A stretch of DNA of 64,000 bases. Source: Pleurocapsa minor HA4230-MV1 (lineage in GTDB: Bacteria; Cyanobacteriota; Cyanobacteriia; Cyanobacteriales; Xenococcaceae). The position numbers and the translations under genes were made by a program. Where the stretch lies: the NCBI GenBank assembly GCA_019359095.1, contig JAHHHZ010000024.1, forward strand, positions 62,001 to 126,000, read 5' to 3'. The notes beneath the pieces were generated by a model. That model was not told the DNA's origin, searched no databases, and was given only the letters and a program-made list of their open reading frames with translations. Shown piece after piece: positions 43,830-51,850 of this stretch. Position 1 is the first letter of the stretch, and each line of letters opens with the position of its first letter.

Positions 43830-44551
43830 GGGCAGCTTCCTGCAAAAAACGCGCCGTAATAGTTACCTTATTTCATTTACCATTCAAGTATATTAGTCAA
43901 CCTAAAAATTGTGGATCTAACCAGAAAAAACCTGGACTCATTAACTAGTCTATTTCACCTTGACAAGATCGAGAAAATTTCTGAATGCAATATATGATGA
44001 TTAAGCAAAAGGTTTTGAGAGAAACTGCTAAATTTTTTAGAGGTATCTGATAATATTGTTGCCTATGACGATTGGGTTCCGCCCACGCTTCGCGATCGCA
44101 ATTACTTTATGTTGAGTTATCTTAGCATCTCCATCTTAGATTACTCTGCTATTTTCTCTCAATATTTGGTCAAGCTAATTCGATTAAATTTAGTTTACAG
44201 TAAAGTTATTCAGGAATTTGAATAATTCAAAAATAACGTAGTAGTTGCCAAAAAAAAAGCTATTTAAGATGGATTAATCTCGTTTTAAGCGACATAAAGA
44301 GATAAACTATTGAGGGCAAATCTCAAGGCGAAATTTTGCTAAGTTGTTTTGGAACAATCTTCGGCGATCGTTGAATAGACTGAATTAATAAATCTTTGAG
44401 TACTGCTGTGCTAATCGGGATTGCTCTAGTTTAGACTCACGCTAAATCTGTTTAAAATAAAAAAAAGCTATGTTTTGAGCTTCATGTTTTTACACTCTTA
44501 CTAATCAAAATTGTCAAGATCAACAATTAGCTTTAGTTGCTTCGTTAACTT
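43830..44551. other. gene-free AT-rich stretch with one 24-nt insertion
   Basis: No ORF of note. It holds a HIP1 site carrying an insert (44073-44096), AT-rich DNA, and the leader of the GT39 gene near 44500. I see no terminator or RNA gene. Confidence 0.5.
44073..44096. repeat. 24-nt insertion inside a HIP1-like octamer
   Basis: The insert begins TGGGTTCCGCCCA and ends TTCGCGAT. Removing exactly 24 nt joins ACGAT to CGCAA, giving ACGATCGC, one base from HIP1. The first part pairs TGGG with CCCA. Confidence 0.8.
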
Positions 44552-45970
44552 ATGTCCATTCACCATGTATCGATGTGGAGACGCTCATCTAATCGGCTGC
44601 GCCAAAGTGAAATTTGGCTCGAGTTTCTGTGCCTAACTGGGTTATTGCTAGCAGCAGCAGCTTTGTTTTTGGTAAATTTATCAAACTTACCTCTGCTAGA
44701 TTCTCATGAGGCAACCCTGGCACAAGTGGCAAAAGAGATTTATCGCAGTAGTGATTTAAGCACCTGGATTTTCCCAACTCTATGGCATGAACCATATCTA
44801 GGACAGCCTCCTTTGGTACATAATTTAGTGGCGATCGCTTATGGAATTAGTGGCGTAGGGGAGATGACAACTCGGTTTCCTGGAGCTTTATTAGGAGCCT
44901 TATCGGTGCTGTTGCTCTATCAGATCGGACGTGAAATCTTTGTTGCTCGTCTTCCTGCCTTGTTTTCGGCTCTAGTCTACCTGACTTGCGTACCTGTAGT
45001 GCGTTACAGTCGATTAGCTACCTTAGACGGGCCGTTGCTGTGTTTTGAACTATTGACGATTTGGGCAGTTTTACGCTCGCGCCGTGACCTGAAATGGAGT
45101 TTAATCACAGGAATTGGCTTTAGCTTGATGAGCCTGACGAATGGATTATTCGGGATTCAAGTTTTAGCGATCGCTTTGTTATTTTTATTTTGGGACACTC
45201 CTCGATTACTTAGTTCGGTTTATTTTTGGGGTGGATTATTACTTGGTGCAGTTCCTAGCCTGGTGTGGTATTCTGCTCAATTCTTCCACTATCGTCAGCT
45301 TAATGTTGGTGGCGGCTTCTTAAATTTACTTCTGACTGAACCACAGCAGCATTTTGCCGTAGTTGAATCGTCTCCTGGCTACTATCTGCTTCAAAGTTTA
45401 CAGTATTTGTTGCCCTGGCTGATGGTTATGTTTGCGGGAATACAGTTAATTCAGCATAATCTTCATTGGGGATGGGCAAAGCTCTTGGCGGTATGGCTGG
45501 GAGGTTACTTAGTCCTGGGATTTTTAATGCTTAACCAAAATGATTGGCTCATATTGCCCCTATATCCCGCTTTGGCTTTGGCAGCAGGCAAGCAGCTAGA
45601 CCGAATTCGCAATTTACCTAGCTTTGTTCTTTACCCACGAAACTGGATATATGGCTTTGCTTTGATGGCAGCTTTGGCAGCCTTAGCAGGACTAAACTGG
45701 GGTATCCGCAACTATATTGATTTTTACTTACCGTTTATTTGTGGTTCTTTCAGTATTACTTTTGGCGCTACAGCGATCGCTATTGCTCAGCAAGACAAGC
45801 AATTTATCTCTTTGTTATTTTGGGGTCTTTTTGTCTCTATTTTTTTGCTAGTGATTTCTCCTCATTGGATTTGGGAACGTGGAGAATTACAGCCAACCAC
45901 ACCGATTGCGGAACTTGTGCAGCCAGCAAACTCTTTCTCAAACAGTAGTTCGCCCCAGTCTCAATTTTGA
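44552..45970 (+). CDS. ArnT/PMT-type glycosyltransferase (GT39), probable C-terminal frameshift
   Basis: The protein in this frame has 472 residues, about 11-12 helices, and the GT39 first-loop motif LDSHEATLAQVAKEIY (acidic residue for sugar transfer), followed by RFPGALLGALSVLLLYQIGR. It transfers sugar from a lipid-linked donor to lipid or protein on the outer face. The frame ends in an unlikely NSFSNSSSPQSQF. In the +1 frame, from about 45945 to a TGA at 46041-46043, the sequence reads VVRPSLNFDRDNRQMISQSI, like the usual family ending. A one-base change near 45920-45945 probably cut the protein. Confidence 0.85.
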   Translation: MSIHHVSMWRRSSNRLRQSEIWLEFLCLTGLLLAAAALFLVNLSNLPLLDSHEATLAQVAKEIYRSSDLSTWIFPTLWHEPYLGQPPLVHNLVAIAYGISGVGEMTTRFPGALLGALSVLLLYQIGREIFVARLPALFSALVYLTCVPVVRYSRLATLDGPLLCFELLTIWAVLRSRRDLKWSLITGIGFSLMSLTNGLFGIQVLAIALLFLFWDTPRLLSSVYFWGGLLLGAVPSLVWYSAQFFHYRQLNVGGGFLNLLLTEPQQHFAVVESSPGYYLLQSLQYLLPWLMVMFAGIQLIQHNLHWGWAKLLAVWLGGYLVLGFLMLNQNDWLILPLYPALALAAGKQLDRIRNLPSFVLYPRNWIYGFALMAALAALAGLNWGIRNYIDFYLPFICGSFSITFGATAIAIAQQDKQFISLLFWGLFVSIFLLVISPHWIWERGELQPTTPIAELVQPANSFSNSSSPQSQF

Positions 45971-46217
45971 TCGCGACAATCGCCAAATGATTTCTCAGTC
46001 GATTTCTGAACTGTACTATTTTGACGACAGACAGAAGAAGTGAGTTTGCTCTATTGAATTAATTAGATTAACTAATTAGCAATCAACCAGGAAATTAGAA
46101 CAATTAAGTTTGATTATCACTGCATTTTTTAGCTGTTATTAAATAAACTATAAGCTATTAATAGCAGAAAACTACATAATTAATTTCTCTTCAAAAATTA
46201 AGTCGCAAAAACAAAAA

Positions 46218-46260
46218 AGAGGTCGAACGGTAATAAATCTAGATCAAACCGACCCCCTCT
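46218..46260 (-). terminator. hairpin downstream of the cyAbrB gene
   Basis: AGAGGTCG..ACGGT (46218-46231) pairs imperfectly with ACCGACCCCCTCT (46248-46260). On the minus strand it runs into a T-run (plus-strand A-run at 46213-46218). Confidence 0.6.
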
Positions 46261-46330
46261 AACTAGTTTTATTCTTGATTGCTTAGCTGACATAAATTAT
46301 ATGATCTCTGTCTATAAAATTTATAGTAGC

Positions 46331-46717
46331 CTAGTCTTCATCATCAACACCAATCTGCCGTAGATGAATATGCTTTCTGCCTAAAGTTATTTCAAACTCA
46401 TCTCCTTGTTCTAACCCCATTTTTTTGGTGTAAGCAGAGCCAATTAATAAATTACCATTAGACTGGACGCTAATCCGATAGCTAGCAGAACGTCCGCCTC
46501 TACCTTGTCCATTGGAGGTGCTATCTAATTCAATTCCTTCTGCATCGATTAATGCATTAAGAAATTTCATCATGTTGACTCTTTCTACTCCGTTTTTGGT
46601 GACTGTATAATAGCCACATTTTTTGGCTTTCTCTTCTTTTGAGAGAGTGCCAAGCTCTTTTACTCTATCTATTAACGTTGAACCGACTAAAGGTTGTGGT
46701 TGGGTTGTTTTTGCCAT
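46331..46717 (-). CDS. cyAbrB-type transcription regulator
   Basis: The 128-residue protein contains GYYTVTKNGVERVNMMKFLN, LIDAEGIELDSTSNGQGRGG and RSASYRISVQSNGNLLIGSA, the conserved body of cyanobacterial AbrB-like regulators (cyAbrB1/2). They bind DNA as multimers and influence nitrogen and carbon uptake, hydrogenase and cell-cycle-related genes. The DNA-binding fold is at the C-terminal half (residues 75-125), opposite to the N-terminal position in Bacillus AbrB. Which paralogue it is cannot be stated without comparison. Confidence 0.92.
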   Translation of the reverse strand: MAKTTQPQPLVGSTLIDRVKELGTLSKEEKAKKCGYYTVTKNGVERVNMMKFLNALIDAEGIELDSTSNGQGRGGRSASYRISVQSNGNLLIGSAYTKKMGLEQGDEFEITLGRKHIHLRQIGVDDED

Positions 46718-46966
46718 TAAATTTGAAACAACTAAAAATCTATTTGGTTTACAATTTTACTTTCAGCTTAAAGTTTAGCTTGGGCTGATTTTTTTACTTT
46801 TTTATTTGCCTATAAAACTATATTACACTTATTGAGCATAATAAACTAAATTAAAAAATTTAATTTTATTGATCTATGCTGACATTGCCAATAATTAATA
46901 TTTATAAGTTAGTGAAAAAAAATCGACTAATATACGCAGGTTTTACTAAGGATTAAAATTTTATCA

Positions 46967-47410
46967 ATGAAATTAACTACTCGCGGTCATTATAGTGTGA
47001 AGGCATTATTGGATTTAAGCTTACAGCCAGGATATCAACCAACATCAGTTAAAATGATTGCCCAAAGACAAGATTTACCCGCACCTTATCTGGAAAAGTT
47101 ATTGATAGAAATGCGACGAGCTGGCATTGTCAATTCAGTTAGAGGGGCAAAAGGAGGTTATCAGCTAGCAGCTAAACCAGAGCAAATTTCATTGGGCAAA
47201 ATTTTAGAAGCGGTGGGCGAAACTATTGAACCTTTACCTCGTCAATTTCCCGATTGCAATTTAGCCGAAGATTGGGTTACGTTTAGTCTTTGGCGTAGAC
47301 TACATCAAAAACTAAAAGAAGCTTTATATGGAATTACTTTAGCCGATCTATATTATGATGCTCGCAGTTGGCAGGCGGCTCAGGGAGAAGAAAATAATTT
47401 TGTGGTTTAA
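46967..47410 (+). CDS. Rrf2 family transcription regulator lacking the Fe-S cysteines
   Basis: The 147-residue protein begins MKLTTRGHYSVKALLDLSLQ and has YLEKLLIEMRRAGIVNSVRG with AKGGYQLAAKP, the Rrf2 winged helix-turn-helix and wing. IscR-type members have three Cys near residues 92-106 that hold a [2Fe-2S] cluster; here only one is present (FPDCNLAEDW), so it is probably not an Fe-S sensor. Target genes are unknown. The neighbours are a GFA protein and cobD. Confidence 0.92.
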   Translation: MKLTTRGHYSVKALLDLSLQPGYQPTSVKMIAQRQDLPAPYLEKLLIEMRRAGIVNSVRGAKGGYQLAAKPEQISLGKILEAVGETIEPLPRQFPDCNLAEDWVTFSLWRRLHQKLKEALYGITLADLYYDARSWQAAQGEENNFVV

Positions 47411-47571
47411 AGCAGTAAATAGCTTTGGTTTTAGCGCAAGATGGCAAAAATTACGCTTAATTGTGGATCACAAAAAATAACTCTGATGGGGGTTAATCTA
47501 GCAAAAAATTACACTCTTAAAGCTGTTTCTGTATACAATATATAGAGGTTATATCTTCAATTTTAACTGAA

Positions 47572-47961
47572 TTGACTAAATCTCAAAAAGCTTTAACTTA
47601 TCAAGGTGGCTGCCATTGCGGTTCAGTCCGCTTTCAAGTATTAATAGATAGATTTATAGCAGAAGATTGCAACTGTTCTATTTGTCGTAAAAAAGGGTTT
47701 TTGCATCTGATTGTTCCTGCCGAAAATTTTGAGCTATTGCAGGGATTAGATAGTCTGACCTGTTATAGTTTTCATACCAAGGTTGCTCGACACACTTTTT
47801 GTTCGATCTGTGGCATACATGCTTTTTATCGCCCTCGGTCTCATCCCGATTCAATTGATGTTAATCTGCGCTGTTTAGATCGAGATATTACGGACAAATT
47901 TACTATTCGCTCATTTGATGGCCAAAATTGGTCAGATAACATTGCTCAAATTCGCGATTAA
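47572..47961 (+). CDS. GFA-domain (CENP-V/GFA) zinc protein
   Basis: The 129-residue protein has the GFA fold motifs GGCHCGSVRFQV (first Cys pair plus His), CNCSICRKKGFLHL and TFCSICGIHAFYRP, with six or more Cys binding zinc. The family is named for glutathione-dependent formaldehyde-activating enzyme, but most members have unknown substrates. The likely start is TTG at 47572, with a weak ribosome-binding site. It overlaps the following cobD frame by 44 bp. Confidence 0.88.
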   Translation: MTKSQKALTYQGGCHCGSVRFQVLIDRFIAEDCNCSICRKKGFLHLIVPAENFELLQGLDSLTCYSFHTKVARHTFCSICGIHAFYRPRSHPDSIDVNLRCLDRDITDKFTIRSFDGQNWSDNIAQIRD

Positions 47962-48946
47962 TTCAGCTTTAGGTCTTAGTTCATCTCCAAGCATAATTCT
48001 CTTATTGGCAGCTTGGTTAGACTATCTTATTGGCGATCCTTGGGGGTGGCTACACCCAGTGCAGGTGATGGGATGGATAATTCAAAACTACACTGATTTA
48101 ACAGTCAAAGTTTGTCCTCCTGGTTGGCAACGTCGTTTAGCGGGAGTAGGGTTAGGTCTCGGCTTAATTATTGGTAGCGGATTAATGAGCTGGTTGATGA
48201 TCTGGCTTAGTAAAACTGTTCATCCTATTCTGGGATTAACTGTCCAAATAGTCCTTCTAGCTAGCTGTTTGGCGGGTAAAAGTCTGCGCCTTGCCGTACA
48301 GGATGTTTTAGTTCCAATTAATGCTCATAACTTAATCGAAGCGCGATCGCGTCTTAGTTTATACGTCGGACGAGACACCAAGAATTTATCACAGCCAGAA
48401 ATTCTGCGAGCCTTATTAGAGACTGTGGCGGAAAATGCGGTCGATGGTGTGACTGCGCCACTATTTTATGCGATCGCTGGTTCTTTTACTCCTCTTGGTG
48501 CTGTTCCTGTCGCCTTAGCTTATAAAGCTGCTAGTACATTAGATTCAATGGTCGGCTATCTTCGTGAACCCTATACAGATATAGGTTGGTTTAGCGCTCA
48601 ATTAGAAGATCGTTTAACCTGGCTCCCTTGTCGTCTAACGGTGCTGACTTTGTGTCTTGGTTCGCTTAGACCTTTAGAGATTTGGGGAATCTGCCGTCGT
48701 GATGGCATTAAAGATCCTAGTCCTAATTCAGGCTGGAGCGAAGCTGCTTATGCAGGAGTATTAAAAGTCCAACTAGGAGGAGAAAACACTTATCAAGGGG
48801 TGGTGCGAGAAAAACCTTTGCTAGGCAATCCTACAGAACAAATCTCTCAAGCAAAAATTAATGATGCTTTAACCTTAACTCGCTATATTTTTTTAAGTTG
48901 GCTGGCGATCGCGATCGCTATTAATTATCTAGGTCAGATTTTTTAA
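47918..48946 (+). CDS. cobD: adenosylcobinamide-phosphate synthase
   Basis: The protein of 342 residues is CobD/CbiB. It has WLDYLIGDPWGWLHPVQVMG near the N-terminus, VGRDTKNLSQPEILRALLET, VAENAVDGVTAPLFYAIAG and STLDSMVGYLREPYTDIGWF. It links aminopropanol phosphate to adenosylcobyric acid at the membrane in the last part of cobalamin (or pseudocobalamin) synthesis. The ATG at 47918 overlaps the upstream GFA gene. A later start is possible because homologues begin closer to LLLAAWLDYLIGDP. It has at least four membrane helices. Confidence 0.94.
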   Translation: MAKIGQITLLKFAINSALGLSSSPSIILLLAAWLDYLIGDPWGWLHPVQVMGWIIQNYTDLTVKVCPPGWQRRLAGVGLGLGLIIGSGLMSWLMIWLSKTVHPILGLTVQIVLLASCLAGKSLRLAVQDVLVPINAHNLIEARSRLSLYVGRDTKNLSQPEILRALLETVAENAVDGVTAPLFYAIAGSFTPLGAVPVALAYKAASTLDSMVGYLREPYTDIGWFSAQLEDRLTWLPCRLTVLTLCLGSLRPLEIWGICRRDGIKDPSPNSGWSEAAYAGVLKVQLGGENTYQGVVREKPLLGNPTEQISQAKINDALTLTRYIFLSWLAIAIAINYLGQIF

Positions 48947-49387
48947 CTCACTTTGATAATCATTTAATAAATAATGCATTTTTAGCATGGTTAAGCACAG
49001 CATAACAACATAAATGTGACTTAAATAACAATCCGCCTCAAATTTATCTGTTACAACAGAAGCTGTGATTTTTCCAGATCTATTCAGATCTCTATTTAAA
49101 TGATGTTTAGTGCTGTGTTCAATCCTTATGTTTACAAATAATTAACCATAACTTCAGACAAACTTTACAGCAATTAGGTAATCTTGCTCAGGCAAAATGA
49201 AGAGGAAATCGTGCAGCATAAGATTGAATAAAAAGTTGATCAGCCAATCAGCTTTTTTACAGATTAAACTTCGCCAACCAACTAGAATTCTCTCGTTTAA
49301 GTCGGCGCATTTAACTAGACAACTAGACATAAAAGAACCATAGTCAATCAATTAATACCGTTAGTAAATACTGATATTGAGGAGTCC
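48947..49387. other. gene-free spacer
   Basis: AT-rich, with no motif I can name. A minus-strand frame at 49154-49351 lacks support. A GAGGAG ribosome-binding site at 49379-49384 serves the next gene. Confidence 0.5.
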
Positions 49388-49747
49388 ATGATGAATTTAG
49401 TACAGCATACATTTGAAAGCTTGCATCCTAGCTTGTGGCTAGCTCGTATACAAGCTATATCTCCCATTACCTTAACCAAGCAAAGTAAAATCGATCTGCT
49501 ATCTCCTGTGCGTAAATGGTTAGACGATCTGGCAATTAAAGATCGTGCTTTTGCCCATCGCATCTGTAGAATAATCCCTAGCCAATGTCCGTTTGAGCGA
49601 GAAATAAAGTTATTGGGACGTACTTTGGTCAAAATTCCCCCCATGTGTAAGCTTAATCCTGTTTACGATGAGGTAATTGCCTTGCGTTTCCGAGCAATTT
49701 GCTATCTAGCCGATACTTGTGGTGAGGATGTTAGCATCTACTGTTGA
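49388..49747 (+). CDS. Mo-dependent nitrogenase C-terminal (Mo-nitro_C) domain protein
   Basis: The 119-residue protein contains RKWLDDLAIKDRAFAHRICR and IPSQCPFERE, then LGRTLVKIPPMCKLNPVYDE, typical of the small Mo-nitro_C family. These genes are widespread in cyanobacteria, including strains without nitrogenase, so the name does not prove nitrogen fixation; no nif genes are present here. The two Cys could bind metal. The start has a good GAGGAG site. Confidence 0.8.
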   Translation: MMNLVQHTFESLHPSLWLARIQAISPITLTKQSKIDLLSPVRKWLDDLAIKDRAFAHRICRIIPSQCPFEREIKLLGRTLVKIPPMCKLNPVYDEVIALRFRAICYLADTCGEDVSIYC

Positions 49748-49791
49748 CTATAGATTAAAATTGAGTGATCTTAATCTTTTAACAGACAATC

Positions 49792-50559
49792 GTGGCAATT
49801 ATTGCACTCAAAGCTTGGTATTTAGCACAGTATGAACCGATTAAGCAGGTAATTCAACGGCCTTTTACTTTACGCTTAAGTAGAAATAGCCTGTTAAAAA
49901 CAGGTTTGCGGGCAGATTTTTTAGACGATCGCCTTGAAGTAGAAGGCTCAGACTGGTTTCAACTATATCTATCAGGCAAAACAGTTGAATTTTATATCCA
50001 AGGTAGTGGTACTTATGTAGTATCCAATATTGATTTAGTTTCTCAAGAAATTTATTTCACCAAATCTACCAGTATTTCGGGGTTGCAACCAACTATTTAC
50101 TACAGTCCTCAAACTCATCACCAGGCTGCTAATGAAGCGATTACCTCGGCTTTAACCACCATTATCGATAATCTCGCAACGCGATCGCGAATTCCCCTAA
50201 CTCTAGAGGTTACTCCCCGCACTCCAGGCTCACCGCTACGCTTGAGTAACAGTCAGTTTAGCAAGATTGGGAAAAGTTTACTGTTAATTGCCGATGTCAC
50301 CCCGATTGAGAACATTACGACAGGGGATCGGTCTGAGTTACTTATGGACTCGAACGTCTGTATAGAATTGGGCTATGGGATTCAAACTAAAGATCATGGT
50401 CAGATTTTGCTTTTAAGCCAAGAACGCGCTGATTTATCAGGAACGTCACCTTTCGATATGGCTGGCTATAAACAATTGAGTTTTACTGACGGTAAGCAAC
50501 TAGCCAAGAGTCTGCCCAAATTAATCGACACCCTGTTGCAGAGATACAGCCTGTTTTAA
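49792..50559 (+). CDS. hypothetical protein with possible TIR-like / nucleotide-binding C-terminal domain
   Basis: The 255-residue protein starts with GTG at 49792. The first 110 residues form a beta-rich part that I do not recognise. Residues about 160-255 include LLLIADVTPIENITTGDRSE, SNVCIELGYGIQTKDHGQIL and PFDMAGYKQLSFTDGKQLAK, resembling the pattern pN...ELGyA......ii.v......PFD..gh..i.Y of TIR-like nucleotide-binding domains found in some defence proteins. The resemblance is by eye only. It is a lone gene, 130 bp before the ABC ATPase. Confidence 0.5.
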   Translation: MAIIALKAWYLAQYEPIKQVIQRPFTLRLSRNSLLKTGLRADFLDDRLEVEGSDWFQLYLSGKTVEFYIQGSGTYVVSNIDLVSQEIYFTKSTSISGLQPTIYYSPQTHHQAANEAITSALTTIIDNLATRSRIPLTLEVTPRTPGSPLRLSNSQFSKIGKSLLLIADVTPIENITTGDRSELLMDSNVCIELGYGIQTKDHGQILLLSQERADLSGTSPFDMAGYKQLSFTDGKQLAKSLPKLIDTLLQRYSLF

Positions 50560-50690
50560 AGGCAATTAACTCACGATCTTAAAGACAAAGTAAAAAGAGA
50601 AGGTTCATAAGGTAGACTTTAATTGAGAACTATTCTTATAAAGAGCTAGAGAAGTTACCCAAATTTCTGCTGGCGATCGACATCTAAATA

Positions 50691-51800
50691 ATGAATCAGT
50701 CAGTAATTCTCCAGCTTAACAACATTACTAAGACTTATCCTGGTCGAGCAAGCTCTGGCATCAACAGTCAGTCCATGGCAGTTTTAAATGATGTCAGCTT
50801 AACTCTTAATCATGGTGAATTATTGGGCTTATTAGGGCCATCTGGATGTGGGAAAACCACCTTGCTGAGAATAGTGGCGGGATTTGAGTCCATATCCCAG
50901 GGAACAGTGGCGATCGCGGGCAAGGTAATTTGTACTAACTGCGAATCCTTAGCAGCGGAGAAACGTCAGACAGGCATGGTGTTTCAAGATTACGCCCTGT
51001 TTCCTCATTTGACGGTGGCAGAAAATATTGCCTTTGGTTTGAAACGTCAGCACAAAAACTTGGGTAAGGGTTTATTTTCTCGTCAGAATCAGCCCCAGAT
51101 TAAGCAGAGAGTGAGAGAAATTCTGCAACTGGTCGGATTAGAAGGTTTTGAACAGCGTTACCCTCATCAACTTTCAGGAGGGCAGCAGCAACGTATTTCT
51201 TTAGCCAGAGCCTTAGCACCTGAACCAGCGCTGATCTTATTAGATGAACCCCTGAGTAATTTAGATGTCCAGGTACGCCATCGTCTGCGAGCTGAAATTA
51301 GGGCTATTCTCAAAGCAGCAGGAACATCAGCTATTTTTGTCACTCACGATCGCGAAGAAGCTTTGGCAATCTCTGATAAAATTGCCGTGATGCGCCAGGG
51401 CAAAATCGAGCAGGTAGGAACTCCAGAAGAAATTTATCTCAACCCAGCAACGCACTTTGTAGCCGAGTTTGTTACTCAAGCTAATTTTCTACCTGCTACT
51501 AAACAGGGACAAGTTTGGGTTACAGAAATTGGCGAGATAACCGCGCCATCTCAAACTAATCAAGCAACAACTGGAGACTTAATGTTGCGTCCTGAAGATA
51601 TTACCCTAGTAGCCGATCCCAACTCAAAAATTGTGGTTAGATCGAGACAGTTTTTAGGTCGAGAGTACTATTACGCAGTAGAGACAGCTTCAGGCAAAAT
51701 AATTTATGTACGGATGGGTTTGGCTACAGCGATCGCTGTGGGGGAAAAAGTGAGCTTATCTTTCAATAGCGATACTCCCCAGATCTTTGCCAAAGGATAA
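50691..51800 (+). CDS. ABC transporter ATP-binding protein, Fe3+/Fbp-Fut type
   Basis: The 369-residue ATPase has Walker A GPSGCGKTTL, the Q-loop MVFQDYALFPHL, signature LSGGQQQRISLARAL, Walker B ALILLDEPLSNLD and switch His (VTHD), followed by a TOBE domain with MLRPEDITLV (residues about 280-369). This matches the iron (FutC/FbpC) and spermidine/sulfate type importers; the Fut assignment is a guess without the partner genes. The final residues and the stop come from a 24-nt repeat. Confidence 0.88.
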   Translation: MNQSVILQLNNITKTYPGRASSGINSQSMAVLNDVSLTLNHGELLGLLGPSGCGKTTLLRIVAGFESISQGTVAIAGKVICTNCESLAAEKRQTGMVFQDYALFPHLTVAENIAFGLKRQHKNLGKGLFSRQNQPQIKQRVREILQLVGLEGFEQRYPHQLSGGQQQRISLARALAPEPALILLDEPLSNLDVQVRHRLRAEIRAILKAAGTSAIFVTHDREEALAISDKIAVMRQGKIEQVGTPEEIYLNPATHFVAEFVTQANFLPATKQGQVWVTEIGEITAPSQTNQATTGDLMLRPEDITLVADPNSKIVVRSRQFLGREYYYAVETASGKIIYVRMGLATAIAVGEKVSLSFNSDTPQIFAKG

Positions 51801-51811
51801 GCTTCGCAAAT
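51788..51811. repeat. 24-nt small dispersed repeat supplying the stop of the ABC ATPase gene
   Basis: The unit TGCCAAAGGATAAGC plus TTCGCAAAT matches the third 24-mer of the array at 43758-43829 in its second half. The stop TAA at 51798-51800 lies inside it. GGAAATA heptamers follow to about 51850. Confidence 0.75.
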
Positions 51812-51850
51812 AGGAAATAGGAAAGAGAAAGTAGTAGGTAGTAGGAAATC

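Noticed and set aside
46967..47410. IscR-like Fe-S sensor
   Set aside because: Only one of the three cluster cysteines is present.
49154..49351. 65-codon minus-strand ORF upstream of the Mo-nitro_C gene
   Set aside because: No recognisable motif, and the ORF lies in the leader of the next gene on the other strand.
49388..49747. Nitrogen fixation locus suggested by the Mo-nitro_C name
   Set aside because: No nif genes are nearby, and this small family is widespread in non-fixing cyanobacteria.
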